Of a stretch of 7,512 bases of DNA, positions 1-6,825 are shown in pieces. The notes below the pieces were generated by a model. The model was not told the DNA's origin and made no database searches. It saw nothing but the letters and a program-made list of their open reading frames with translations. Source of the DNA: Synergistales bacterium (GTDB taxonomy: Bacteria > Synergistota > Synergistia > Synergistales > Aminobacteriaceae). Numbering within the stretch: the first letter of the stretch is position 1; each line of letters starts with the position of its first letter. The stretch is from assembly GCA_025997935.1 (NCBI GenBank), contig BNVG01000101.1, positions 1 to 7,512 of the forward strand, in the 5' to 3' direction. The position numbers were made by a program, and so were the translations under genes.

Positions 1-27
1 CTTATAGAGATTAGCGGGCGGCCATGA
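1..27 (+). CDS. 3' end of an upstream ORF (partial)
   Basis: Only one forward frame is open from the left edge: it reads LIEISGRP and stops at TGA 25-27. The other two forward frames hit stops at 5-7 and 12-14. The stop overlaps the ATG of the next gene as ATGA (24-27), the usual arrangement of translationally coupled genes, and the next gene/gene junction at 863-866 has the same style (TTGA). The function cannot be read from eight codons. By context it may be another lipopolysaccharide gene. It could also be chance, since a short open stretch proves little. Confidence 0.4.
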   Translation, partial: LIEISGRP

Positions 28-866
28 AGGACTGCGTATGGTTTGTCTCGGGCTTCCACAAGCCCTGGGAGGCAAGCGTCGTGGCCGGCTTGGCGAATGT
101 TTTGAACGCCGCGCGCAAGGAAGACGGTATGCCGCCGCTTCGCCTGTATGTCTACGGCGGAACCAGGAATTTTCGTATAGGGGGCGCTCTGTCCTGGGCT
201 TCCCTGACTTTTATTGAACGTATGTCCGCGATGTTCTTCAGGGGTAAATTGTGGCATCTGTGGGGAGAGCCTCCTTTTTGGTGGAGATTTATAAGGCTTC
301 GCGCCCGCACGGTTCACACGTCTCTTGATGACAACCCAAACTGGATGGGACATCCGACGCGCATGTTCGCCGAACAAGCCGACTGCGGCGAGAGCGTCGT
401 CAGGCCCACTTTCGAGGTCAGGGTTTCCGTGGCTGGAAACGATAAGGATATATCCGAGAAACAGGACAAAGACAAAAACGCGGCAGTAGTGATTATGGAC
501 GGGCCGCAAGACGTACCGGAGGACGTGAGTATCGAAGCGGTTTTTCCTACCGACTCGAGCGCGGCTTATGCCGTTGCGCTGTTCACGGAGGACTCGCCAT
601 CCGGCGCGCTCTTGGCCGCGTCTTTGACCATGCAGGGTATCCCTGTGATAGCAGGTTCCATACTGAAAGGGCGATCTTATCTGCGCTGCCTCTTGGGGAG
701 CGACGGCTATATCACGCTGAAAAGCCGCGACGCCGAGGGGTGGCGAAGCGCGCTGAGTAGCGCGAAGGGTGAGCCGGGGCGTTCCGCTTCGGCGGGCGCG
801 CGAAGATTTCTGAATGAAAACTACTCCGCCGCCGCGTCGCTCGAGAGTCTCGAGGCGCTTTATTGA
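24..866 (+). CDS. GT4-like glycosyltransferase, probably lipopolysaccharide assembly
   Basis: This 280-residue protein resembles the GT-B/GT4 glycosyltransferases that transfer a nucleotide-activated sugar to a growing lipopolysaccharide at the inner face of the cytoplasmic membrane. The N-terminal half keeps a Rossmann-like start (VWFVSGFHKPWEASV, 5-19) and the segments WHLWGEPPFWW (77-87) and HTSLDDNP (98-105). A charged Lys/Asp-rich linker (about 139-152) leads to a short C-terminal domain with GALLAASLTMQGIPVIA (194-210), which corresponds to the 'EAMAxGxPVVA' nucleotide-binding loop. The end, ENYSAAASLESLEALY (265-280), is typical of GT4 C-termini. It is shorter than the usual 350-400 residues, and the acidic EX7E residues are not in place. 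An in-frame TAG at 12-14 limits the start to ATG 24. There is no strong Shine-Dalgarno, so coupling to the upstream ORF is likely. It overlaps the acyltransferase gene by 4 bases. The sugar and acceptor are unknown, and a non-catalytic role is possible. Confidence 0.7.
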   Translation: MKDCVWFVSGFHKPWEASVVAGLANVLNAARKEDGMPPLRLYVYGGTRNFRIGGALSWASLTFIERMSAMFFRGKLWHLWGEPPFWWRFIRLRARTVHTSLDDNPNWMGHPTRMFAEQADCGESVVRPTFEVRVSVAGNDKDISEKQDKDKNAAVVIMDGPQDVPEDVSIEAVFPTDSSAAYAVALFTEDSPSGALLAASLTMQGIPVIAGSILKGRSYLRCLLGSDGYITLKSRDAEGWRSALSSAKGEPGRSASAGARRFLNENYSAAASLESLEALY

Positions 867-1735
867 GCAAAGCGGCGGCGTGGTTGGTCGAGGGGTTTCG
901 CGCGACAGCGAAACGCGGATGGCGGGCGTCTTGCGAAGCCGCCGTCCTCCGCGCGCTTCTTAGAATAATAAGGCCGCGCGGCAGGCGCATACTTTCAAAC
1001 CTCGCCCTCGCCTATCCCGAAAAAGACGAGCGGTGGCGCAAGGACATGAGAGGCCGCGTCTACGACCACTTAGGGTGGATGCTGACCGAGCTTCTGACGT
1101 TGCAGCGCGACCCCCTGCAAGCCCTTGAATGGGTGGAAGAAACGAGGGGCGCGCAGTACATCGAACCCGCCATAGAGGCCGGCAAGGGCGTGATTTTTTT
1201 GGGCGCTCACTACGGCAACTGGGAGTTAGCGGCCGCTTGGTACGCCCAATACCTGAAACAAAAAGGGCTTCACAATTTTTATATAGTCTCTCAGGATATG
1301 AGAGACCCAGACCTGTCGGACATTCTCGAGCGGTTTCGCGCAAACGCCGGGATAAAACTCCTGCCCAAATCGACTTCTACTTTAGAATTTATTAAATTAT
1401 TGAAGGGCGGCGCCCATGTGGCGGCGCTGGCCGATATTTCATGGCTCGGGGGCGTGACCCTGCCCTTCATGGGGCAGCCCTGCACGCACACGATGGGGCC
1501 CGCCGTTCTGGCCGCCATCTCCGGCTCCCCTATAATTCCCGTAGCTCTATACCGCAAAGCCCCGTTTCGTCACGCCATAGAGTTTTTCCCGCCGGTCTCG
1601 GTCAGAGAGGAAAAAAATCGACGCCTTAAAATAGAACTCACAGCGCGCGAGATAATAAGCGCGACCGAGCGCATGATAGCGCCACAGCCGGAGCTGTGGT
1701 TTTGGCTTCATAATCGTTGGAAACGTCCGCTGTGA
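863..1735 (+). CDS. lpxL: Lipid A biosynthesis (lysophospholipid) acyltransferase, HtrB/LpxL family
   Basis: This is a 290-residue member of the family that adds secondary acyl chains to the lipid A precursor at the cytoplasmic membrane. The catalytic HX4E motif is HYGNWE at 116-121. The N-terminal segment RRILSNLALAYPEK (41-54) matches the family's 'NLxLAFPE' block. DISWLGGVTLPFMGQPCTHT (191-210) matches the 'D..GvfvpFFG' block, and PELWFWLHNRWK (276-287) is the hallmark C-terminus. Length is normal. The N-terminus is basic and amphipathic rather than a clear transmembrane helix, so membrane attachment may be peripheral. The start is TTG 863, overlapping the glycosyltransferase stop as TTGA, with a weak GAGG (852-855) seven bases upstream. 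The overlap and the shared theme suggest one transcript. Family assignment is firm, but lpxL cannot be told from lpxM or another paralogue by sequence alone. The presence of this gene argues for an outer membrane with lipid A. Confidence 0.9.
   Translation: MSKAAAWLVEGFRATAKRGWRASCEAAVLRALLRIIRPRGRRILSNLALAYPEKDERWRKDMRGRVYDHLGWMLTELLTLQRDPLQALEWVEETRGAQYIEPAIEAGKGVIFLGAHYGNWELAAAWYAQYLKQKGLHNFYIVSQDMRDPDLSDILERFRANAGIKLLPKSTSTLEFIKLLKGGAHVAALADISWLGGVTLPFMGQPCTHTMGPAVLAAISGSPIIPVALYRKAPFRHAIEFFPPVSVREEKNRRLKIELTAREIISATERMIAPQPELWFWLHNRWKRPL
1682..1703 (+). terminator. Terminator-like hairpin inside the 3' end of lpxL
   Basis: CCACAGC (1682-1688) pairs perfectly with GCTGTGG (1693-1699) around a CGGA loop and is followed by TTTT (1700-1703) and then GG. 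It lies in codons for the conserved PQPELWFW motif. It could attenuate or end transcripts of the envelope genes just before the purB promoter candidate. The stem is short and the U-tract is only four bases, so it is weak at best and may simply reflect the codons of a conserved motif. Confidence 0.25.
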
Positions 1736-1744
1736 GAGTTTTTT

Positions 1745-1753
1745 TGCTATAAT
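1745..1753 (+). promoter_or_regulatory. Extended -10 promoter candidate for purB
   Basis: TGCTATAAT is an exact TGnTATAAT extended -10 element in the 42-base gap between lpxL and purB, just after a run of seven T (1739-1745). No good -35 hexamer is found at 17 bases spacing (1725-1730 reads GTCCGC), which extended -10 promoters can tolerate. Transcription would begin near 1760, directly before the Shine-Dalgarno, giving a leader of about 18 bases. This would let purB and the genes after it be expressed independently of the envelope genes. Confidence 0.45.
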
Positions 1754-1760
1754 TACGCGT

Positions 1761-1767
1761 GAAGGAG
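1761..1767 (+). promoter_or_regulatory. Shine-Dalgarno site of purB
   Basis: GAAGGAG ends ten bases before ATG 1778 and is the best ribosome-binding site on the forward strand of this window. It fixes the purB start and fits a gene that is translated on its own rather than by coupling. Confidence 0.8.
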
Positions 1768-1777
1768 TTGACCTTAT

Positions 1778-3070
1778 ATGATAGACCGTTACGCCACAAA
1801 GGAAATGTCAAAAATCTGGAGCGAGGAAAATCGCTTGGATGTAATGTTGAAAGTCGAATTGGCCGTATGCGAGGCCTGGGCGAAATTGGGCGAGATACCG
1901 CTCGACGCTTTGGATGATATTCTAAAAAAAGCGTCGGTTTCCGCGCGTCGCGTCGCTGAGATAGAGGCCGAGACGCACCACGACGTCATAGCCTTTGTCA
2001 GCGCCGTCGCCGAAACAATCGGAGAAAACGGACGCTTCGTGCATCTCGGCCTGACCAGTAGCGATGTTTTGGACACCGCGTCGTCTGTGATGCTGCGGCA
2101 ATCGCTTGCCCTTATCGGCTCTGGCTTGTCGGATTTGAGGCGCGCCGTTCTGGATAAAGCCCTGGAAAATAAATATTTGCCATGTATAGGGCGTACGCAC
2201 GGCATTCACGCCGAGCCGATGACTCTGGGGCTAAAGTTTCTGAACTGGGCCGCCGAGCTTGACCGCGACATAGCGAGACTCGGCCTCGCCGAAAGTCAGA
2301 TAGCGGTCGGCAAAATCTCGGGAGCTGTCGGCACTTACGCTATGTGTCCGCCTGAGATTGAAAGAATAGTCTGTGAAAAACTCGCGTTGTCTCTACCTGA
2401 TGTGGCAAACCAGATTTTGCAGCGCGACAGACACGCCAACGTTCTGAACGCCTTGGCTTTACTCGGCTGTGGGTTAGAACGCATGGCCACGGAGATACGC
2501 CATCTCCAGCGCACCGAGGTCGCGGAAGTTTTCGAGCCGTTCGCCAAAAAGCAGAAGGGTTCGAGCGCGATGCCCCACAAGCGCAACCCCATAAAATGCG
2601 AACGCGTATGCGGAATGGCCCGCCTGTTGCGCGGTTACGCGGCGACTGCCATGGAAAACGTCGCGCTGTGGCACGAGCGCGACATCAGCCATTCGTCCAC
2701 GGAGCGCGTTATATGGCCCGACTCCTTCAGCATAGCCCACTTTATGCTTAAAGATATGAAAACGATTGTGGATGGTCTTGTCATAAATAAAGAGAATATT
2801 CAAAAAAATCTCGACCTTACCGGCGGTTTAATATATAGTCAAAGGGTGTTGCTTCATCTCGTTGACAAGTTGAAACTGCCGCGCGAGACGGCCTACGCCA
2901 TAGTGCAGAGCAACGCCATGCGAGCCACTGACGGCGAGGGGAATTTCTTCGACCTCCTGAAATCCGACGAAAGACTGCGTTCCCTTATAGACGAGGCCGA
3001 GCTGCGCTCTCTTTTTAACGTCGATTTTTACACTAAGCGCGTAGACTATATTTTTAAGAATTTTGAGTGA
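1778..3070 (+). CDS. purB: Adenylosuccinate lyase
   Basis: PurB is a cytoplasmic homotetramer that releases fumarate from SAICAR in IMP synthesis and from adenylosuccinate in AMP synthesis. This 430-residue protein is the short Bacillus/Thermotoga-type form. The fumarase/aspartase superfamily signature is GSSAMPHKRNPIKCE at 261-275, with the catalytic serine on this loop (S262/S263). Other active-site segments are TSSD (93-96), THHDV with H68 (66-70) and GRTHGIHAEP with H141, the probable general acid (138-147). RHLQRTEVAEVFEP (241-254) and the C-terminal helical domain are also as expected. No key residue is missing. The ATG start has a strong Shine-Dalgarno and a likely promoter close upstream. 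The last eight bases overlap the start of xerD, suggesting coupled translation, and punA downstream is a second purine gene. Confidence 0.97.
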   Translation: MIDRYATKEMSKIWSEENRLDVMLKVELAVCEAWAKLGEIPLDALDDILKKASVSARRVAEIEAETHHDVIAFVSAVAETIGENGRFVHLGLTSSDVLDTASSVMLRQSLALIGSGLSDLRRAVLDKALENKYLPCIGRTHGIHAEPMTLGLKFLNWAAELDRDIARLGLAESQIAVGKISGAVGTYAMCPPEIERIVCEKLALSLPDVANQILQRDRHANVLNALALLGCGLERMATEIRHLQRTEVAEVFEPFAKKQKGSSAMPHKRNPIKCERVCGMARLLRGYAATAMENVALWHERDISHSSTERVIWPDSFSIAHFMLKDMKTIVDGLVINKENIQKNLDLTGGLIYSQRVLLHLVDKLKLPRETAYAIVQSNAMRATDGEGNFFDLLKSDERLRSLIDEAELRSLFNVDFYTKRVDYIFKNFE

Positions 3071-3977
3071 CTTTAACGAGCTTGACGCGGCCGAGGCCGA
3101 GAAATACGTAGACAGCTTCTGCGCCTACCTTGTGGCCGAGCGCGGGCGTAGCTCTTTGACGGCCGCGAGTTACTCTTCGGATTTGAAGCAGTGGCTGAAT
3201 TTTTGTACGGACAGGAAATGCCCGGCGTTTCCGCCGGCGCTGTCCGACATCTCCGCTTTTCGCCGCTTGATGGACGAGGATGGAAAGGCCCGCTCCACGC
3301 AGCAGCGGCACGTGGCGGCGATGCGCTCTTGGATAAATTTTATGGGGATGGAGGAGCATAAAGACTACGACATCCCGCTGCCCGAGCTTCCCGGCAAGAC
3401 GGTGAAAGAACCGCGTATACTGAACGAGGCCGAGGTAAACCGTCTCCTGAACGTCTGCGACGGCGACGAACCGTTGGCCGTGCGGGACAGGGCCATCTTT
3501 GAGATAGGCTACGGTTGCGGCCTGAGGGTGAGCGAGATATGCGGCCTTAAAATTTTGAGCCTCGATTTCGAGTCCAAACTCCTGAGGACGAGAGGCAAGG
3601 GCGACAAGGAGCGGGCGGTTCCGTTTTTGGGCGCGACGGCGGAGCGCGTTAAGCGCTATCTGGATTTCGCGCGTCCGAAATTGGCTGTCGCCGGGCGTGA
3701 CAAGAACGTTTTTTTGTCGTTCTCGGGACGCGCTTTGCAACGCCAGGATATATGGCGCATTCTCAGAAAGCGCGGCCGCGCGGCCGGAATAACCGAATCG
3801 AGGCTGTATCCGCATATTTTGCGCCACAGTTTCGCCACGCACCTTTTGGCGCGCGGCATGGATATGAGGACGTTACAGGAAATGCTCGGACATTCTTCGA
3901 TAGTGACCACACAGGTCTATTCTCATTTTGACAGGGAGATGAGAACGGTTTATGACCAGTTTCATCCAAGGGCCTGA
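3063..3977 (+). CDS. xerD: Tyrosine recombinase XerD/XerC type
   Basis: This 304-residue site-specific recombinase of the Xer group resolves chromosome dimers at dif, normally as a XerC/XerD pair under FtsK control. The N-terminal SAM-like core-binding domain begins near SFCAYLVAERGRSSLTAASY (18-37). The catalytic domain carries the full active-site set: R155 (GCGLRVSE), K179 (TRGKGDKE), H251 and R254 (HILRHSFATHLL), H277 (LGHSS) and nucleophile Y286 (TTQVYSHF). Length matches XerD (about 300). The start is TTG 3063, inside the end of purB with an 8-base overlap; there is no good Shine-Dalgarno, so coupling is likely. No integrase accessory features or phage genes are nearby, and the operon-like setting among housekeeping genes favours a chromosomal Xer enzyme over a mobile-element integrase. 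Whether it works as XerD, XerC or a lone recombinase cannot be decided here, and I saw no dif-like site. Confidence 0.92.
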   Translation: MSDFNELDAAEAEKYVDSFCAYLVAERGRSSLTAASYSSDLKQWLNFCTDRKCPAFPPALSDISAFRRLMDEDGKARSTQQRHVAAMRSWINFMGMEEHKDYDIPLPELPGKTVKEPRILNEAEVNRLLNVCDGDEPLAVRDRAIFEIGYGCGLRVSEICGLKILSLDFESKLLRTRGKGDKERAVPFLGATAERVKRYLDFARPKLAVAGRDKNVFLSFSGRALQRQDIWRILRKRGRAAGITESRLYPHILRHSFATHLLARGMDMRTLQEMLGHSSIVTTQVYSHFDREMRTVYDQFHPRA

Positions 3978-4035
3978 AAGAAACTCAGAAAAGAAACCAG
4001 AACACGCTAAAAACTAAGAGAGGCGGTTAGTTGAA

Positions 4036-4893
4036 ATGATTTTTGACGAGAGGATTTACTACGAGGACGCCACGGAAGCCCTTCAATATATACAAAGTAT
4101 TATCGGGCATTTCAAGCCCAAGACGGCCATCGTGCTTGGAACGGGGTTGGGGAGCGTAGCCAATGACGTTCAGGACCCCATAGTTATAGAGACCAAGAAT
4201 ATTCCGCATTGGCCTCATTCCACAGCCCCTGGACACGCAGGACAGCTTGTTTTCGGAGGTCTCGGCGGGAGGGCAGTGTTGGTTCTGAAGGGGCGCGTTC
4301 ACTATTACGAGGGATATACCATGAAAGACGTTATATTCCCGACGCGGGTTATCGGTATGCTTGGCGTTTCGCAGTACATAGCCACAAACGCGTCGGGAGG
4401 CATCGACGACTCGCTGAAACCAGGCGATCTGGTGCTTATAAAAGACCATATAAACTTCATGGGGAACAATCCGCTGAGAGGCCCCGCGGAGCCCCAATGG
4501 AACGCCCGTTTCCCCGATATGACCCGCGCTTACAGCCCGCGCCTTATATCTATTTTTGAGAAGCTGGGCTCGCGTCTCGAGATTCCGCTGAAAAAAGGAG
4601 TTTATATAGCGTTCAGCGGGCCTTCTTACGAGACCCCGGCCGAGATAGTGATGGCCCGCATGATGGGGGCGTCCGTCGTCGGAATGTCTACCGTTCCGGA
4701 GATTATAACGGCCAATGCTATGGGACTCGAAAACGCCGTCATCTCCTGCGTGGGGAACCCGGCGGCTGGCTTAGGCGGGCTTGAACACGAAACGCTTACC
4801 GAGGAGGAAGTAATAGCGGCGTCAGAAAGCGCGTCCGGGCGTGTAGCCTCTCTCCTGAGCGCGATGATGAAATACCTCCAGGAAGAAGCGTAG
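4036..4893 (+). CDS. punA: Purine nucleoside phosphorylase (trimeric, PNP family 2)
   Basis: The enzyme cleaves purine (deoxy)nucleosides with phosphate to free base and (deoxy)ribose-1-phosphate, a salvage step in the cytosol. The 285-residue protein has the family blocks in order: GTGLGS (35-40, phosphate loop), HSTAPGHAGQLVFG (61-74), GRVHYYEGY (86-94, with phosphate/sugar-site R87, H89, Y91), TNASGG (117-122), GPSYETPAEI (195-204, base-binding E199) and GMSTVPE (216-222), followed by CVGNPAAG (238-245, base-binding N241). Two positions differ from the usual pattern: the Thr before N241 is Gly, and the His of the 'LSHxEV' segment is Glu (LTEEEV, 254-259). The ATG start is preceded by GAGAGG (4018-4023), a rather distant 12 bases away; an in-frame TAA at 4015-4017 rules out a longer form. 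The 58-base gap after xerD shows no clear promoter or terminator, so it is probably co-transcribed with purB-xerD. Confidence 0.94.
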   Translation: MIFDERIYYEDATEALQYIQSIIGHFKPKTAIVLGTGLGSVANDVQDPIVIETKNIPHWPHSTAPGHAGQLVFGGLGGRAVLVLKGRVHYYEGYTMKDVIFPTRVIGMLGVSQYIATNASGGIDDSLKPGDLVLIKDHINFMGNNPLRGPAEPQWNARFPDMTRAYSPRLISIFEKLGSRLEIPLKKGVYIAFSGPSYETPAEIVMARMMGASVVGMSTVPEIITANAMGLENAVISCVGNPAAGLGGLEHETLTEEEVIAASESASGRVASLLSAMMKYLQEEA

Positions 4894-4901
4894 GGTAGAG
4901 C

Positions 4902-5828
4902 GTGAAAAAGACAATTTTCAAATATGCCGGTAAAGCCGTACTTGTACTGTGTTGTATTCTGTCGTCTGTTTGCCGCTCCGACGCGTCCACGTCCGTCACC
5001 TTTCCCGACAGCTGGGACGTAGGGCAGGCTTTTGCCATCGCCCTGTCGTCCCACACGCCTTATGAGGAGCCGACGGTCAACTGGTTGGGGAGAACGGTCT
5101 CTCTTGACGTCGAGCCGGGGCGCGAGGGATATGTCTCTTATGGGCTACTCGGCTCTTACGTGCGAGACGTCAAGCCCGGGGTTTATCCTCTCGATTTTGA
5201 ATTTATCCAGGACGGGGAAAAATTTCTCGTCAAGTGCGAGGTGATTTTGAAAGAGAGGAAATATCAGGAGGAACATCTGAAGGTCGAGGATAAAATGGTG
5301 ACGCCTCCGAAAAGCGAGCGGGACAGAATCCAAAAGGAAGCCCGCCTCACAGGAGCGGCTCTGAAGACAATGACGGTGAAACGCCGCTGGACGACCCCGC
5401 CGCGCAGGCCCGTTTCGGGTATATTCACGAGCGATTACGGTTTCAGGCGCGTATATAACGGCGTCCCGCGAGGGTATCACGCGGGGACGGATTTTCGCGC
5501 CCCCACAGGAACGCCCATATCCGCGCCTTTCGCCGGGGATGTCGTCTTGACCGGAAAATACTACTACTCTGGAGGCAGCGTTTTTATAGACTCCGGCAAC
5601 GGTGTGGTGAGCGCGTTTTTCCATATGAGCCGCATCGACGTCAAAAAGGGCGACCGCATAGCGCAGGGGCAAGTCATAGGCGCGTCGGGAGCCACAGGAC
5701 GAGTGACGGGGCCTCACTTGCACTACGCCCTGAACCTGTCCGGGCAGTACGTGGACGCCGCGCCTCTTTTCGAGACGAGCATAACCGCCCTTCTGAACGC
5801 CATGCAAAGCGAAGTCGTCCGCCCGTGA
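4902..5828 (+). CDS. Exported M23 family peptidoglycan endopeptidase (LytM/NlpD type)
   Basis: This is a 308-residue zinc metallopeptidase of the LytM group, expected to cut peptide cross-links of peptidoglycan outside the cytoplasmic membrane or to regulate amidases. The N-terminus is a Sec signal peptide: basic MKKTIFKYAGK, hydrophobic AVLVLCCILSSVC, likely cleavage after SDA (residue 28). The cysteines are not in a proper lipobox, so a lipoprotein is unlikely. Residues 31-115 form a beta-rich, perhaps Ig-like N-terminal domain, then a charged helical linker (116-160). The M23 domain is complete: H193 and D197 (HAGTD), H241 (FFHMS), and H272/H274 (HLHYAL). By analogy with LytM, H193, D197 and H274 bind zinc while H241 and H272 act in catalysis. 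There is no LysM or coiled coil as in EnvC. The start is GTG 4902, eight bases after punA, with a weak AGGG (4892-4895). It probably belongs to the punA transcript. Its stop lies 10 bases from the stop of the converging cysE. Confidence 0.92.
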   Translation: MKKTIFKYAGKAVLVLCCILSSVCRSDASTSVTFPDSWDVGQAFAIALSSHTPYEEPTVNWLGRTVSLDVEPGREGYVSYGLLGSYVRDVKPGVYPLDFEFIQDGEKFLVKCEVILKERKYQEEHLKVEDKMVTPPKSERDRIQKEARLTGAALKTMTVKRRWTTPPRRPVSGIFTSDYGFRRVYNGVPRGYHAGTDFRAPTGTPISAPFAGDVVLTGKYYYSGGSVFIDSGNGVVSAFFHMSRIDVKKGDRIAQGQVIGASGATGRVTGPHLHYALNLSGQYVDAAPLFETSITALLNAMQSEVVRP

Positions 5829-5838
5829 AGATTACGGT

Positions 5839-6789
5839 CTAAATCACATAATCCCAAAATTCTTCCTGAGCGAACTCCATGTTGCGCGCCTGAGTGTCCG
5901 GGGCGTCTTCTTTGAATTTCAGTTCGGGATCTCTTACGCTCACGCGCGTCTTTTCCGGAACGCTTTTCGTGATAAAGGCGTTGGAGCCGATGACTACGCC
6001 CTCGCCTATAACCGTGTTGCCGCCGAAGATGGACGTCCCGGAATAGATAGTGACGTGGCTTTCTATTGTGGGGTGTCGTTTCACGCCCCGCAACGTCTGG
6101 CCGCCCCGCGTAGAGAGCGCCCCAAGCGTAACGCCCTGATAAATTTTCACGTAATTGCCTATCAGCGTCGTTTCTCCGATGACTATGCCCGTGCCGTGGT
6201 CGATAAAAAAGTGATGTCCTATGGTCGCGCCCGGATGAATGTCTATGCCCGTGCGGCTGTGGGCGTGCTCGGTCATCATGCGCGGAATCAGCGGTACGCC
6301 CAGCAGATACAGCTCATGCGCCAGCCGGCTCACCATGATGGCGTAAATGCCGGGGTAGGACAAGACGATTTCGTCCGTACTGTAAGCCGCGGGGTCGCCG
6401 TCGTAAAACGCCTCCACGTCCGTCGCCAAGACGCGGCGCACATTAGGAATCCGCTCCAAAAAAGTGTTGGTGATGTACGCGGCCTCACGCTCGATGTCGA
6501 GGTCGTCCCTTTTTATGTTACGCAATGCCCGCGTTATCTGTTTTTGAAGGTGATAGATAAGCTCCTCCAAGAGCTCGCCGACGTAATATTCAATTGAGTC
6601 TTTTTTTAACAGCTTCTTACTAAAGAAACCCGCGAAGATAAGATCCCGCAATTTTTCGATAAGCTCGGCCACAACGGTATCGCTGATTTGGTTTTTAGAC
6701 CCGATTTTGATGATGTGTTCTTCTTCGCGATAGCTTTCCAGAATCGCGTCAGTCAATTTGTGAATGTTGAAGCTGTCCTGAATGCCCAT
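5839..6789 (-). CDS. cysE: Serine O-acetyltransferase (long form)
   Basis: CysE makes O-acetylserine from serine and acetyl-CoA, the first step of cysteine synthesis in the cytosol. The 316-residue protein has a helical N-terminal region (1-175), including DPAAYSTDEIVLSYPG (132-147), and then a left-handed beta-helix of hexapeptide repeats (about 180-285). Catalytic residues by comparison with E. coli CysE are D183 (DIHPG) and H198 (IDHGTGIVIGET). QGVTLGA (218-224) and RHP with H239 also match. It is longer than E. coli CysE (273) because of an extended N-terminus and a larger loop (224-238). It ends ...FWDYVI, and the terminal Ile is the residue that docks into CysK in characterised CysE-CysK complexes. 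The ATG start has GAGGAG ten bases upstream. It lies 67 bases after the desulfurase gene on the same strand. No T-box or SAM riboswitch fits in that short leader. Its 3' end converges on the M23 gene with no clear terminator between them. Confidence 0.95.
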   Translation of the reverse strand: MGIQDSFNIHKLTDAILESYREEEHIIKIGSKNQISDTVVAELIEKLRDLIFAGFFSKKLLKKDSIEYYVGELLEELIYHLQKQITRALRNIKRDDLDIEREAAYITNTFLERIPNVRRVLATDVEAFYDGDPAAYSTDEIVLSYPGIYAIMVSRLAHELYLLGVPLIPRMMTEHAHSRTGIDIHPGATIGHHFFIDHGTGIVIGETTLIGNYVKIYQGVTLGALSTRGGQTLRGVKRHPTIESHVTIYSGTSIFGGNTVIGEGVVIGSNAFITKSVPEKTRVSVRDPELKFKEDAPDTQARNMEFAQEEFWDYVI

Positions 6790-6799
6790 AACGATTTTT

Positions 6800-6805
6800 C
6801 TCCTC
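6800..6805 (-). promoter_or_regulatory. Shine-Dalgarno site of cysE
   Basis: On the minus strand GAGGAG lies ten bases before the cysE ATG (6789). It is a near-consensus site and supports the chosen start and independent translation of cysE rather than coupling to the gene before it. Confidence 0.75.
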
Positions 6806-6825
6806 GTATAATGACAACAACCAAA

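Noticed and set aside
3054..3842. 262-codon open frame on the minus strand across xerD
   Set aside because: It lies opposite a complete xerD with all catalytic residues. Its translation is Arg/Gln/His-rich with no recognisable domain, as expected for an antisense shadow in GC-rich DNA.
3063..3977. xerD as an integrase of a mobile element
   Set aside because: It is coupled to purB and followed by punA. There are no phage or transposon genes, attachment-like direct repeats or compositional change beside it, and its length and motifs fit a chromosomal Xer protein.
3978..4035. Possible promoter or terminator in the xerD-punA gap
   Set aside because: The A-rich 58 bases contain no paired -35/-10 hexamers and no hairpin that I can find.
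4902..4985. Lipoprotein signal in the M23 protein because of its cysteines
   Set aside because: The residues before the cysteines (VLC, LCC, SSVC) do not give a lipobox with Gly/Ala/Ser before Cys, and SDA-S is a better type I cleavage site.
5145..5807. 220-codon minus-strand frame opposite the M23 gene
   Set aside because: The opposite strand encodes a full M23 domain. The shadow translation has low-complexity Arg/His/Gly composition and no family motif.
6055..6597. 180-codon plus-strand frame opposite cysE
   Set aside because: cysE is intact on the other strand with complete hexapeptide repeats. The plus-strand frame has no recognisable motif and no good ribosome-binding site.
6807..6812. 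TATAAT on the plus strand near the cysE start
   Set aside because: It would drive transcription against sufS with no plus-strand gene downstream, and its sequence is close to self-complementary. Read on the minus strand it lies too near the cysE Shine-Dalgarno to be a useful -10.
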